Under the pieces are notes generated by a model. The model saw only the letters and a program-made list of their open reading frames with translations. It ran no database searches and was not told the origin of the DNA. Shown piece by piece: positions 46,894-58,145 of a stretch of DNA of 64,000 nt (position 1 is its first letter; the number at the start of each line of letters is the position of its first letter). The DNA is from Panagrolaimus kolymaensis (lineage: Eukaryota > Nematoda > Chromadorea > Rhabditida > Panagrolaimidae), in assembly GCA_028622995.1 (NCBI GenBank), contig JAJQJQ010000027.1:930001-994000 (forward strand), read 5' to 3'. Both the position numbers and the translations under genes were made by a program.

Positions 46894-48502
46894 ATGTCCA
46901 AATTTATTGAATTATCAAATGGAATTAAAATGCCTAGCTTTGGCCTTGGAACATGGCAGGTATGACTTTAATTTTATTTTTTTCAATGATAGTTTTTTTG
47001 AATTTAAATTTTTTAGTCATCTCCTGGAGAAGTAGCCTGTGCTTTGAAAATAGCTTTGAACCTTGGTTATCGGCTTATTGACACAGGTAAGTAAAAAACA
47101 ACTTTTTTTGTACAAAAAACTTTTAAAATAAATAAACCCATTCTTTTTTTAAGCCGCGGCATATCAAAATGAAAAAGAAATTGGTGATGTAATTAATGAA
47201 TTTATTTCATCGGGAAAAATTAAGCGAGAAGAATTATTTATTACCACCAAACTTTTTTGGGCTTTTAATCGAGAGGAAGATGTTGAAGAACAATTAAAGC
47301 TTTCTTTGAATCGATTGGGTTTGAATTACGTTGATTTATATCTCATTCATATGCCTGTGGCTTTTGATGTAAGAATTTTTCATAATACTTTTTTAAATTT
47401 AAAGGAAAAATATAATTATTAATTTGTAGCACCAAATGAGCGGACAAGACAAATTTGTAAAAGTCACGGATATTTGGAAGGTAAAAACCCAAATAAAAAA
47501 AGTTTTTAAAAAAATTATACAAAAAGTTATCTAATTTAAGGGTATGGAAGCAGTTTATGAAAAAAAGTTGACCCGAGCGATTGGAGTATCAAATTTTAAT
47601 TCTGAACAAGTTGAGCGCATTCAAAAAATGGCAAAAATCCCGGTTCATAATAATCAAGTAAGTTAATTAAAATTTAATTTTAATATTATGAATCCGCCAC
47701 TTCCATCCCAACACTTTCGTTTGTTTATTGAAAAAAAAGAATGTTATTTTTATTCATTTTTTAGGTTGAAATACACCTTTATTTCAATCAATTGAAGCTT
47801 CAGGTAAATTTCGTTTCAATTTTTATTTTTGCCTTCATGTTCAAAAATTATCTTATTAAAAAGCTAATAGCTTGCTTCTTTTTTGTAGGAAGAAATGAAA
47901 AAGTTGAATGTGAGTGTAACAGCATATGCCCCTATTGGATCGCCAGGTCGTAAAGATATTATTATTGGAGATTTGTAAGTTCTAACAAAATCACAAAATT
48001 TCAAATTAGTTTAAAGATTTTGTTTTGTTTTTTAGTGCCTGCAGATTTGCTGCATCCCCAAATCCTTTGGAAAATGAAACCGTTCTTCGGTTGGGTAAAA
48101 AATATCATAAAACTTCAGCACAAATTTTACTTCGACATCTCATTCAAAGAGGCATTTCTGCAATTCCTAAAAGCACAAATGAAAAACGGTTGAAAGAAAA
48201 TTTTGAGGTAAAAATTTTTTTATTATTTAAGGTCGAATATTTTGTTGGAAAACTCCAAAAATGTTTATTCACAAAAAATTTAACAATTTTTTTAGATCTT
48301 TGACTTTGCTTTGTCTCCATCAGAAATGGATGAATTGAATAATGCTCCTCAAGCCCCTCGATTGTTTGCTTTAGAAATGTAAATTTTTTTATTTAATTTC
48401 TCTGTTGCTTCCAAGTTCTGTAAATAAGTGGATATCTTTTTTAGCTTGGAAGGTCATCCTGAAGATCCCATCGCTGGTGAACGCACAACACAAAAGAAAT
48501 AA
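46894..48502 (+). CDS. Aldo-keto reductase
   Basis: Ten exons: 46894-46959, 47017-47086, 47154-47368, 47430-47480, 47541-47657, 47765-47803, 47889-47974, 48036-48207, 48296-48378 and 48445-48502, giving 318 residues, the normal family length. It is a NADPH-dependent reductase of carbonyl groups with a TIM-barrel fold. Visible are the start IELSNGIKMPSFGLGTW, the catalytic Asp and Tyr in GYRLIDTAAAYQNE, the Lys in ELFITTKLF and the His in VDLYLIHMP. The cofactor-side segments AIGVSNFN, SVTAYAPIGSPGR and AIPKSTNEKRLKEN are also present. The short exon of 39 bases (VEIHLYFNQLKLQ) is fully in frame. The physiological substrate cannot be told. Confidence 0.93.
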
Positions 48503-48666
48503 AAGAGAAGCTTCACTTTACAAAAAAATTATGTAAAAACACAAATTTATTTTTAAAAAAATGCTTTTTGATTTTATATTTTTTTACAAGAAAATTAACT
48601 CGCTTCTTACAATATAACAATATAAATGATTTTGTTGAAAAAAATGTGGAATAAAATTTTTTTTGA

Positions 48667-49158
48667 TCAAATTCGAGGCTGTGGCTTACAAACATGATCG
48701 GTTGAGCTTAATTCAACATAATCCTTTTCTTCACCATTTTCATCCATCTTTTTACGTAATTTTGCAACAGCATAACTTTTTGCATTAAAACATTTTTGAC
48801 AACGATATGAATCCGTTTGAGCATGATAACGATAAATGTAACACAATTTATTATTATTATCTGAAGCATTTATAATTAAACATGAAATTAATTTGCCTCG
48901 TATAAAGCGTTTTTGAATTTTAAAATTATCCTTTTGAACCGTTTTAAATTTCACCCCAACTGGTTCATATTTGATTTGTTGGCAAATATGTTCAGTGTCA
49001 TTAAGTTCAAGAAAATCATCATCACCTTCTTCTTCGCCGCTATCATTATTTTCAACAACATTTTGATTTTTTTGATTTTCATGAAGTTTGGCTGTGACAT
49101 ATCGAGTTTTTCCGCCAATAGGATTTTTAGCGCAATTTAAACATGAATAAATATTTTA
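48667..49158 (-). pseudogene. Continuation of the FLYWCH-like repeat gene after two in-frame stops
   Basis: Directly downstream of the stop at 49165, and in the same reading frame, the sequence is open for about 160 further codons and encodes the rest of repeat 4 (YSCLNCAKNPIGG...EHICQQ) and a full repeat 5 (YIYRYHAQTDSYRCQKC...DYVELSSTDHVC), ending in QPRI. The stops TGA and TAA are four codons apart and lie inside the repeat where the other copies are open. No intron can remove them. The conservation of the repeat pattern after the stops suggests recent breakage, read-through, or a sequence error. Confidence 0.6.
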
Positions 49159-49164
49159 TGCTGC

Positions 49165-51437
49165 TCAATACAAATAAATATAACACATAGATTTATCATT
49201 AACATCAAAAATAACGAGACGGGTATAAACTTTATCGGTTAAAGTTAAGCGATAATTTTCAATTTGAAAATAAGGTTTTTTAATAATTTTAACATTCAAA
49301 TTTTCTGGAATATATTTTCTTGGTTGACATTCATGTTCACGTTTGCTTAATTCAACATATTCTTCTTTTTCTTCTTCACTATTTTTTAAAGTTGATTGCT
49401 GGGTGACAACTTTAGCATAAACTGAAGTATTTTCCTTTTTTTCACAAACATAACAAATATAATAATCTTTAAATACGGACTGGCAGCTCAAAGTATATTC
49501 ATAACACATTCCTTTTGTTTCATCAGAAAAAACAATTAATTTTTGTATTAATCGACCATGATATTTTCGTTTCAAAAGTTGATAATTTGGTTTACGAATA
49601 ATTTTTTTAGTTTGATAATTTTCCAGCGAATATGGAACAGGTTGGCATAAATGTAAGCGATTATAAACGCTAAGAAATTCTTTTCCATCGTTTTTTTCAT
49701 TCAAACAAATATGAGCTCGAATAAAAGTTCGAAACTTTTCACATTTTCCACAATAATATCCATGAGTTTTATGATCATAAATAAATTCATAACATAATTC
49801 TCGATTTTCTGGAATTATAATTAACAATTTTTTTCGAGTAATTCCATATTGAGAATATTCAACTATTTCATAATCAGGTTTATGAATAATAATGTCATCA
49901 AGAAATTTTTCTGGTTTATATTCCCTTTTTTTACAAAAATGTTGAATTTTGCTTAATTGAACATATTCTTTTTTCTCTACTATGCTGCTGCTGTTGCCAT
50001 TTGAATTTGGGTGGTTGCAGATTTTAGCTGAAACAATTTTCTTTAAATTATTGCAACCATTGCAATTAAAAATTTTATCTGCGCTATTCCAATGATATTC
50101 ATAACCAAATTTTTTGTCGTTTTTGTCGTCGTCTTTAGAATAATTAGTAAAAATAAATAAAGTAGTTTTTTTCATGCCTTTTTGAGTGTAATTAAAAAGA
50201 TTAAAATTTGATGATTCAACGATTTGTGTTTTTGAATCACTAATATATTTGTTTTTCTCACAGCTTTGAGTCATTTTGAAATTATGGGGATCACAGCGTC
50301 GTTTCGATTTAGGACTAAAAATATAAAGCGTTTTATAAAATTTTTATTTAAAATAAATTTTGTTAAAAAATTAATGACCCTTTTTCATTATTAAAATCTG
50401 CTGTATCATTCTCAAAATTTTGATTTGTTGAATAATATTCTTCGTCGTCAGCATTGTTGTTGTTGTTATCCATGCTTTTTTCATCCCTTGAAGAAGTGAT
50501 GAAACGTTCTTCATTTTGTTGGTAACTATTTTTATGGGTTTCACCAATCTTTTTTGAATTCTCTCCTTTCAAAGACCTTTTACGAAGACTTCTTCTTCTA
50601 AAAATAAAAAATAAGTAAAATAATAAAACAAAAATGTTTACTTACAACAAAATCTGATTTTTCTCAATATTACTATTTTCGTCTGTAGGTTCATCATTAT
50701 TTTGAATGCTTTTTATTTTCTCATAGTCACTGTTGTTGTTGGTTAACAACCAATTAGAATCCATATTTTTGCAGCTCATTGACGACGACATTTCGGAATA
50801 TATGTTTTTATCTTCGCTTTTTTTTAACATATTCATATACTTTTCTTTTTGATCATTAGTAAAATTTTCTAATAAGCGGATTAACAGATTTTTGATATAT
50901 TGTTGCTTTTGCTTATTATTATTTTGGATTTCAGATATTATTGGGAAAAGTAATCTCTTTTCAATTAATTCATTACAACAATAATTTTCATCAAAATCTG
51001 TAGTAGAGCCTTTAGCTTTTTGAATAAGATGGAATACTTTGGTGCAGCTTGGTTCATTAGGAAAAAATAAAACTAAATTGGAAATTTTTTTGTTGTTGCT
51101 GCTTTCGTCGTCGTTAGAAGAAAAGAATACACAAAGTATAGTCTAGAAAATATATATTAATTAATTTTTTTTATTAACAAGCTATTTTGCTTAATTTTTA
51201 AAAATTACTTTAAATTTAATAAATTCTTCAGTAAATGCTGCTTGAATAGCAATAAAACCTAAAGCAAAAGGTATATAGAAAAAAAGTTTTAAAACTAATT
51301 AAAAATTTTTTCATAAACTTACTACTTTCTTCAACCACCGGTGCAACATCCAAATGTTTATCAATGGTATTTACAACAATTTTGCATTTTCCATAAAATG
51401 CAATTTTTTTATTTTCATTAAATAATAATATTTCCAT
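49165..51437 (-). CDS. Multi-repeat protein with FLYWCH-like C2-HC modules
   Basis: Five exons, 51437-51323, 51258-51209, 51142-50646, 50597-50379 and 50314-49165, give 676 residues up to the first stop. The N-terminal 300 residues are Asn-, Glu- and Ser-rich. The last exon holds tandem modules of roughly 85-95 residues with a shared skeleton: KP-Y, a basic-hydrophobic strand, MCYEY, YxCxxC, VxAK, EEYVxLSxxxHxC, P-x-Y-x-PE. Three full modules and part of a fourth precede the stop. The Cys-Cys...His-Cys pattern resembles FLYWCH/WRKY-type zinc-binding folds, which usually bind DNA; the match is my reading and is not certain. Two in-frame stops (49165-49167 and 49156-49158 region) separate this part from further repeats downstream. 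Confidence 0.68.
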
Positions 51438-52035
51438 TTTTTATTTGGAAACAATAAAAAATATTATTTAATATTTTTGCTGCGTTTTTTGTTAATTAAT
51501 TTTTTTAAGAGAAGCGTTGAGTGATTTTTTAAATTTTTGTTTCATTAAAATTATGGCTATGTGTTCGCGTTAGCCAGAAAAAAATCTATTATAATTATCA
51601 ATTTTAAAGAATCATAAAAAAAATTGTATTTAAAAAAATAATAATTGTATAGTTTTTATTTTCTAAGGTAGAAAAGTTTAATTGGGAAGCTCGTGAAAGG
51701 AGAAGATTTGTATTAGTGTATTATTATTGCAAGTGCAAGCTTTTGATTAGAGAGAAATATAATAAAGAACACACCAAAAATAGAGCAATTAGCTTTGAAA
51801 ACGCATAAATTTTTTAATGTGATGATGTTTGAAATTTTTAGCCACTTTTAATTTTTATACATAAATGTGTCACTCAGCTGACCACTTAGTGGAAGGCGTG
51901 AATTATATTACAAAAGTTTTGTTTAAATTTTTTTATTATAAATGTTTGTTAACATTTTTAATAAAAACATTAGTTTAAGAAAAAAAAAGATTTTTTCTTC
52001 ATCGTTTTTCTTTTGGTTATCAAAAATTTAAAAAA
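51438..52035. other. Intergenic between divergent genes
   Basis: About 600 bases, AT-rich, with no recognised feature. Confidence 0.4.
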
Positions 52036-52532
52036 ATGAAATTTGTTTGGTTTGCTTTAACTATTTCCAGCATCCTCGCCATTTTACCAAGTTTTGAAGC
52101 CCTGATTTGTGAGAAAAAAAGTATATGCGCAACCAAAACTTTTGGACAAGAGAGTAAAACGTTTTTAAAAAATTTAAGCAAATTTTTTAAATTAAAATTT
52201 TTTAGCTCCCGGATATCCTCCAATTGAATGTGATGTATGTGCTGGATGGGCTTGTGTCATAGAAGGAATTTTTATCAAGGTTTAGGATGCAAAGGTTCAG
52301 AAAATATTTGTAAAAATGGACATAATCAAGATGTCATAGAATATAATGATGAAAAAAATAAAAATTGGTTTTTCTCTTGTCAAACAGATCATTGTTCCAT
52401 TTTAAAACTTAGCAATGTAAGTTATTTTACAATATATTTAAAAAAACTTATTTAAAAAAATTTAAGTTCGCACAAGCTCATTCATACATCTACAGCACTC
52501 TCGCTCCTGGACCAACATGTGTACTTGCATAA
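52036..52532 (+). pseudogene. Secreted Cys-rich protein gene with a single-base frameshift
   Basis: Three exons, 52036-52153, 52206-52426 and 52467-52532. Exon 1 gives a signal peptide (MKFVWFALTISSILAILPSF) and CEKKSICATKTFG. Exon 2 starts PGYPPIECDVCAGWACVIEG, then the frame runs into a stop. One extra T in the T5 run near 52268-52272 would restore the other frame, which continues with a Cys-rich segment to NNDHCSILKLSN-like sequence and splices in frame to AQAHSYIYSTLAPGPTCVLA at the end. So the gene carries a one-base deletion in a homopolymer, either real or an assembly error. The family is unknown. Expected role: a small secreted protein with disulfides. Confidence 0.55.
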
Positions 52533-52794
52533 ATACCAAGTATGGATGACAAATTGACAGAAGAAAAAAAAATTGGGATTTTGTAATAAAAAGTTTATAA
52601 AATTTATGTATTTCAAAATTTAAAGATTATTTAATCATTTTTTTAAAAATAATAAATAAGCAATAAAAAAAATAAAAATAGATGCACGAATGCCAAAATA
52701 AAATTCAAAAATATCAAAATAAATAAAAAGTATTATTATTCGCGATAATAATTTTTATTTCGAGGTCACTTTTTTTTACAAGCTTCAAGAAAAA

Positions 52795-53583
52795 TTAATT
52801 TACAGCTGCAACAAATTCTAAAAAACAAAACTTTTTCACTATTTTTTATTTTCTTCACAAAAATCACAAACCTTCAAAAGTAATATTCCCATCATTATTT
52901 GAATCAGCTTGATGAAATAATTTTTGAATTAATTTGGTGGGGAATTTTTGATTTATATGTAATTCGTTCACCAATGCAATCATTTCTTCGCAATCGATAA
53001 AGCCATCTTTATCTTTATCAAAATATTCAAATTGCTTAAATAATTCTGATGGAGTGAATTTTTTAAGGGTTTTATTTCTTCTCAACATAAATGTCATAAA
53101 TTCATTGTAATTTATTACTCCGTCGTCTGAAACAAAAAAATTTAGTAAAAAAATTTAAAAACTAAAATTCTAAAACAGCTTTTACAAACTCCCGGTATGA
53201 AAAAAGTTTCCGGATCTAGATAAAAATTTAAGCTTTTGATCAAAGCTTTATGCGACAAAAAAACAATTTCGCTATTTTTTAGAATTCATTTATTTGAATT
53301 TTTCGAAAATATCTTCTTTTAAAAGGCGGTTTAGTTGAGAAAAAAGTGGAATGAAAAAAAAAACTCACGATCTGCATCGCCTTGATTCATAGCAAAGCAA
53401 AGTTCTAAATTAGTAGGAAATAATCCACAATTATTCATTACTTTTTTGAGTTCATCAATCGTTATTTCGCCATCGCCATTTATATCAAAGACTTGGAAAG
53501 CTTTTTTTAGCACTGAATAAGTCATTACTTTTTTTTGCCTTTAATTTTTTGGAAAAATAAAGTAACATACTTTCAGGATCCAT
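52795..53583 (-). CDS. Calmodulin-like EF-hand protein
   Basis: Four exons: 53583-53571, 53527-53369, 53126-52872 and 52817-52795, giving 149 residues, the exact length of calmodulin. Four calcium-binding loops are visible: DINGDGEITIDE, DADHDGVINYNE, DKDKDGFIDCEE and DSNNDGNITFEG. All have acidic residues at loop position 1; loop 4 ends in Gly in place of the usual Glu at position 12, so its calcium affinity may be low. The first coding exon is only 13 bases (MDPE). Sequence between the loops differs clearly from true calmodulin, so this is a diverged paralogue or a troponin C/centrin-like relative. Confidence 0.88.
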
Positions 53584-55617
53584 AATTTATAAAAATATGT
53601 GATTTTGAATGAGAAAAAAATTCGATAATAAAAAGCTTGGAATAACGCAACCAAAATCAACGAGAGAAAAAAATGCACAAAATATAGTTTTTTTTTAAAT
53701 ATCGAAGAACCAAAAAATATTTTTTCACAAGCTTATGGCTGGCAGGCACACCTTTTGTTGGTAATGGCAAACAATAAAAACTCTTCTTTAACAATGCAAT
53801 GAAGAAGGAAAAAAAGATGAAACAAAAATCAATATGAAGCTTCTCCCTTTAGTTTTTTTTAAATCGAACAGTTTTTTTATTATAGCAAATTTTAGAAAAA
53901 GAAAACTTTTTTTAAAAGAGTTTGAGCAATTAAAAAGTGTTTCATCAACTTTTTTTGCACTTTTTACTTTTTTTTATTTTTGCGTCAAAAAAAAGGTTTA
54001 AGAAATTGATTTTCTCTTTATTTCGCTTTTTTTTTTGTCTTTTCTTTTTTTATTGCTATGATTCATCTTCTTCTCTTTTTTATGATGAGTAAAAATAGAT
54101 AAGAAAAAAAAGTTTTGCACATGTATAAAAAAAATAATTATGAAACAAGATAAAATTAACATTCTTTTTAACTTTTTTTTCAATCCTTAAACGAAATGAA
54201 ATGAAATGAAAAATTATTTAATTACTTGATTGGAGTTCATTAAATCTGCTTTTGCTATATGTATTAAATTTTTGGAAGTCCAGTCATCCCATCGGTCAAA
54301 AACTGTAATGTTTTTATTAAACTTCATTAAATATGCCCAAATTAAGAGGAAATAAATATTTTTAAAATTTTTCTAATTCCTTGATACTAATAATAAATAA
54401 CGTCGCAAAAATTAAAAAAGAACATAAAATTTTTTCAAGCGCAGCGCTATTATGAATCGAAAAAAATTTTAATAACAAAAAGGGACAAAAAGGTTGAAGA
54501 CCAATCAATATTCTCAGCATGTGTTTATTTCTTATGTGTGTGTTTGCTTCATTTGATTTCTTGAGCAACACAGGAATACATCGCATAGATTGGCATCCCC
54601 ATCCCAAAGTGTCCTCATTAGACGAAAATCGATAAGGTAAAGAAAGATTCACCTCAAAGTTAACAAAAAAATGTTTTTCTTTGCAATAAAAAAACAGAAA
54701 AAAAGATATCTTTGAAAGCGAAAGTAAAAATTGTAAGTTTTCCAAAATATTTTTTTCTTAATTTCATTTATTTTTGAGCTTTGCGATATTAATACTTACC
54801 ATCTATTTAATTTTATCATGTCAATTAGGTCTATTCGATGTTTGATTAAATTTATGTAGTGGCCAATTAAGTCATCTGCTCCTATAAAATCCTGAAAAAT
54901 TCAAAGTTTTTCTTTCATTTATATAAAAATTCTTTGTGTCTTAATAACCTTTATTATTTTGTTAATCTCATTAAAAAATTCCAAGAAACACTTTAAAAAA
55001 ATATAAACAAAATATTCAAAAATGGAATGGTAAAAAATGCAGCACATGCGCGGGAAACAATTATTAAATAAAAAAAAAATTTTTTTCTCTAAGATTCATT
55101 CAATTCAAGGTCAGCTTTTTTCGTCCATGCCATAATTAAATATCTCCGCAATTTTCGCACAAAAAAAACAATCATTTATTAACCCATAACCATTATGGCA
55201 GATGTGCAAGCTTTTTTTTTTTGAAGTTCCTTCTCTTATTTTTATTCTGCAATTATGTGAATATCCTGGACTAGATTTTAGGTTTTGCTGCTACTTTTAT
55301 TCATGATGAGCCCGAAACTCGAGGCTGTTGTGTCCTGCTTTATGCAACAATTCCATGAGTGATTTAATAGCAGCTATCAACTGACAATCCTTTTTCAAGC
55401 TTAACTTATATTTTATTATCAAGATCGAGAGAGAAAACTTGATTGAATGCCACCTAAAATGACAAAAGATGCGCAAAAAATATGTGCATATTCGTTTATT
55501 GGATGACAATCGTTTCTTTCCTTTTTTGTATCGAACTAGTACTGTCTTGGGCCCATTGACTATGCATTGCATTGAAATATAAAAAAATAGCCAAAAAATT
55601 AATCAAAGATTTAATTT
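53584..55617. other. AT-rich region with scattered exon-like remnants
   Basis: About 2.0 kb upstream of the calmodulin-like gene and downstream of the F-box gene. Apart from the exon-like pieces noted at 54216-55575 I see no gene. Confidence 0.35.
54216..55575 (-). pseudogene. Exon-like fragments, possibly a decayed gene
   Basis: Several minus-strand pieces look coding but do not join. At about 54306-54217, after an acceptor, the frame reads FDRWDDWTSKNLIHIAKADL and ends in a stop. At about 54540-54660 there is PYRFSSNEDTLGWGCQSMRC, whose GWGC recalls the active-site Cys region of C54 (ATG4) or C78 (UFSP) peptidases. At 54891-54800 an exon with good CAG and GTAAGT borders reads DFIGADDLIGHYINLIKH. 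A fourth lies near 55300-55575. The splice phases do not match and the order is not that of a known family. I read this as a decayed gene or chance. Confidence 0.25.
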
Positions 55618-56919
55618 TTATTTTTTGTGTTTTTCGATAAAATTTAAAAAACTAAACATAAAACAACTAAAAACAAAATAAAAAATGCTACAAATGAAAG
55701 GGATTCGAAGTTGTATTAAAGTTAGTTCATCAACTTTGTGTGACAAACAAGAATTAACAAAGTTTAATCCAAAATATATTACAATTAAAAATAAAATAAA
55801 CATATATAAAAATGGATAAAGAAAAAATGGAATTTTTTTCATTGTTTTAATTTTTAGTTGAAAAAAACACGCGAGTTTAGGGAAAAATAAAAATCTTTGA
55901 GAATTTAAAAGTTTATGAAAGGTAAACCCTGAAATTGCAAGGAATATTGCTGGAGAAATAAAAGCGGCCAGAATGGTATTCAAATTATTCGAATTTAGAT
56001 ATGCCAAACACAAAAAAATATAAGTAAAAATAGCATAAAAAAATGGAATAAATTTTAAAATCCAAAAAGTTTTGATATTAAAATTTTTACATGGAACATT
56101 TGGGCGACTTTTCGCACGAAATTCACAACCACTTCGACAATATATATAGTGGCCATACATACATTTAACAGCATATTTTTGTCCGATTTCATCACAAAAA
56201 ATACTTGGAGATTTTTTTACATTTATTGCTTCGAGAGATGGCAATTTTTCAAATAAATCTTTTCCAATAAATATTTTTTCATCAAATACCACATTTTCAA
56301 ATGTTAAACCTTTAATAGTTTTGGAATGAATAATAAACTTCAAAAATTGTCTTCTTGAAAGATGCAAATTTTTTATTTTCAATGAAACTATAAAAGTTCG
56401 AACAGGGATAATTTGTTCTAAAATAATCGACCATCGAGTAATCCATTTTTTTGAGAAATATGCCAAATTCTGTTCAAGCGATAATTCCTTCACCGGAAAT
56501 AATCCATGTTCATCCAAACATTTCGAAATGAAAGATTTCATTTCTAAAATTGATAAACCTTTGATCGAACATTCTTTGGTTGTTGAACCAAATTGAATTG
56601 AATCATTTTCAATTTTAATTTGAATTCGAAATTTTTCAACTTTTGCATTTTTTAGAATTGGTTTACAAATGGAATTAAAAAAATGATTTACTTCTGAGAG
56701 TTTTACTATTTGTAAAAAAGTTAAATATTCAGTGATGTTGAACCATACATCTTCAGGGAAACAATAATCATAATTTTGTCGTTGTTGTTGTTGTTGCCCA
56801 CCACCATCCAATAATAAATTTTCAGTTTTTGTTGTTAGAGTATTTAGTAAATTTTTACCCGCTTCAACATCGTCTTCACCATATGTGGATGAGGGAAGTA
56901 AAAAGCGCTTCAAAAACAT
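55618..56919 (-). CDS. F-box protein with four C-terminal membrane segments
   Basis: A single-exon frame of 433 residues starting at the ATG at 56919. After a short Gln-rich stretch, an F-box lies at about residues 52-92 (FPEDVWFNITEYLTFLQIVKLSEVNHFFNSICKPIL). F-boxes bind SKP1 in SCF ubiquitin ligases. The middle part (residues about 95-270) has leucine-rich strands (LKIKNLHLSRRQFLKFIIHS, IKGLTFENVVF, LPSLEAINVKKSPS) like the FTH/DUF38 region of nematode F-box proteins, plus a small Cys cluster (CMYGHYIYCRSGCEF). From about 283 on, four hydrophobic helices follow (FIPFFYAIFTYIFLCLAYL, ILAAFISPAIFLAISGF, FLYMFILFLIVIYFGL, IPFICSIFYFVFSCFMF). F-box proteins are rarely membrane-anchored by several helices, so this layout is unusual. 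It is intronless. Confidence 0.75.
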   Translation of the reverse strand: MFLKRFLLPSSTYGEDDVEAGKNLLNTLTTKTENLLLDGGGQQQQQRQNYDYCFPEDVWFNITEYLTFLQIVKLSEVNHFFNSICKPILKNAKVEKFRIQIKIENDSIQFGSTTKECSIKGLSILEMKSFISKCLDEHGLFPVKELSLEQNLAYFSKKWITRWSIILEQIIPVRTFIVSLKIKNLHLSRRQFLKFIIHSKTIKGLTFENVVFDEKIFIGKDLFEKLPSLEAINVKKSPSIFCDEIGQKYAVKCMYGHYIYCRSGCEFRAKSRPNVPCKNFNIKTFWILKFIPFFYAIFTYIFLCLAYLNSNNLNTILAAFISPAIFLAISGFTFHKLLNSQRFLFFPKLACFFQLKIKTMKKIPFFLYPFLYMFILFLIVIYFGLNFVNSCLSHKVDELTLIQLRIPFICSIFYFVFSCFMFSFLNFIEKHKK

Positions 56920-57907
56920 GGGTAATTAACAACAGAATTTGGAGGTATCGTACCAAAAATATGAATCCTTCGTGAAATAATAAATCTTTTATTTGCAAAA
57001 AAGTAAAGCAATCTTTTTTTGATTGTTTGCGGCCAAAACAGTATTTATACCGCTTTTTTTAAGTGATCAAATCTATTTTTAGATAATCTTTGAGATTTTT
57101 TTATTGCGGGTTATCTTTCGCTAAATTAATGTAGATACTTTGATCTGATTTAATTCACTCACAAAAAATATAATTATTTTTAGCTACTTTGGACGTCATT
57201 GACCTCTCTGTTTTTTTAAGAAACAATAAAAAAAAATTAAATTTAGCTTTTTTCCTTCATATTTTATTGCTTTGTGTTTGTAGGAAGCTAGAAATAAAGC
57301 AGGAAAAAAAGCAAAATTCTTTGATAAGAAAATGGATGAAATGAAACAAAGAAAAAAGTCAACCAACGAAAATTGCTGTCGTTGTTGAACTTAAAAAAGG
57401 TCAACAAATCAAAATAATTTAGTTGCAGAGTACACTAATTTTTTTGTTGCCTTCTAAAAATAGGATGCACCAAAATAATTTAATCGAAGATAAGAATATT
57501 TTTGACTCATAGAAAAAAGCAAGCAAATTGACTGTAGTAATAGAATAGAAGAATTTGCTTCTAAGCTTTTTATTGTGCCCTTTTTTTAAACTTTTATTTT
57601 GCATTTTCTTTCATTTGTTACAAAAAAAATTTTTAAAGGTAAGTTGTGAAGAGTCTTTGGATAAAATTTTGAAACTTCAATTCTAGAATATTTGGTAAAA
57701 ACAATTTTTTTTAAATAAATGAGAAAAGATTGAAATATTAATTGATTTTCTTTTTTGACTAACGTATTTTTTCTTTTTTTGGTCATTACCAGGGGATTAA
57801 CGATTGCGTTTTCAAAGTGTGTGTTTGTCCTGAATGCAGCAGCATTTCCTTTTCTTTTTTTTTTCTCCATTACAATGTCATTCCAACTTTTTTTGGTCAA
57901 TTTCGTT
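56920..57907. other. Intergenic, nothing recognised
   Basis: About 1.0 kb of AT-rich sequence between the F-box gene and the tRNA gene. No supported coding frame. Confidence 0.4.
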
Positions 57908-57979
57908 GGGGATATAGCTCAGGGGTAGAGCGCCCCCTTAGCGTGGGGGAGGTCTGGGGTTCAATTCCCTATATCTCCA
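57908..57979 (+). tRNA. tRNA-Ala (anticodon AGC)
   Basis: A 72-base cloverleaf. The acceptor GGGGATA pairs with TATCTCC, followed by discriminator A. The D arm is GCTC...GAGC. The anticodon stem CCCCC/GGGGG encloses the loop TTAGCGT with anticodon AGC. The variable region is AGGTC, and the T arm TGGGG/CCCTA encloses TTCAATT. There is no intron. The A box (TAGCTCAGGGGTAG) and B box (GGTTCAATTCC) are visible inside, and T runs shortly after the end serve as RNA polymerase III terminator. The base after the anticodon is G, where A is usual in tRNA-Ala. Confidence 0.95.
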
Positions 57980-58145
57980 GAACAACATTTTTTCATTTTT
58001 TTATTCCTGAAAAAAAAAACAAAAAGTTCTTGACACTATTTTTTTTTTGAAACAACAATCAAGTTTTCAAATTTTTTCACTTTTTTTTATTTATCCACCA
58101 GAACGCAATACAAAAAAAAAATGAAAGTTACATCAAATTTAAAAA

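Noticed and set aside
49141..49170. An 11-base or 43-base intron that would remove the stops in module 4
   Set aside because: The only GT-AG pairs nearby are too short or shift the frame into another stop.
57817..58050. 77-codon plus-strand frame
   Set aside because: It runs straight through the tRNA-Ala gene and is chance.
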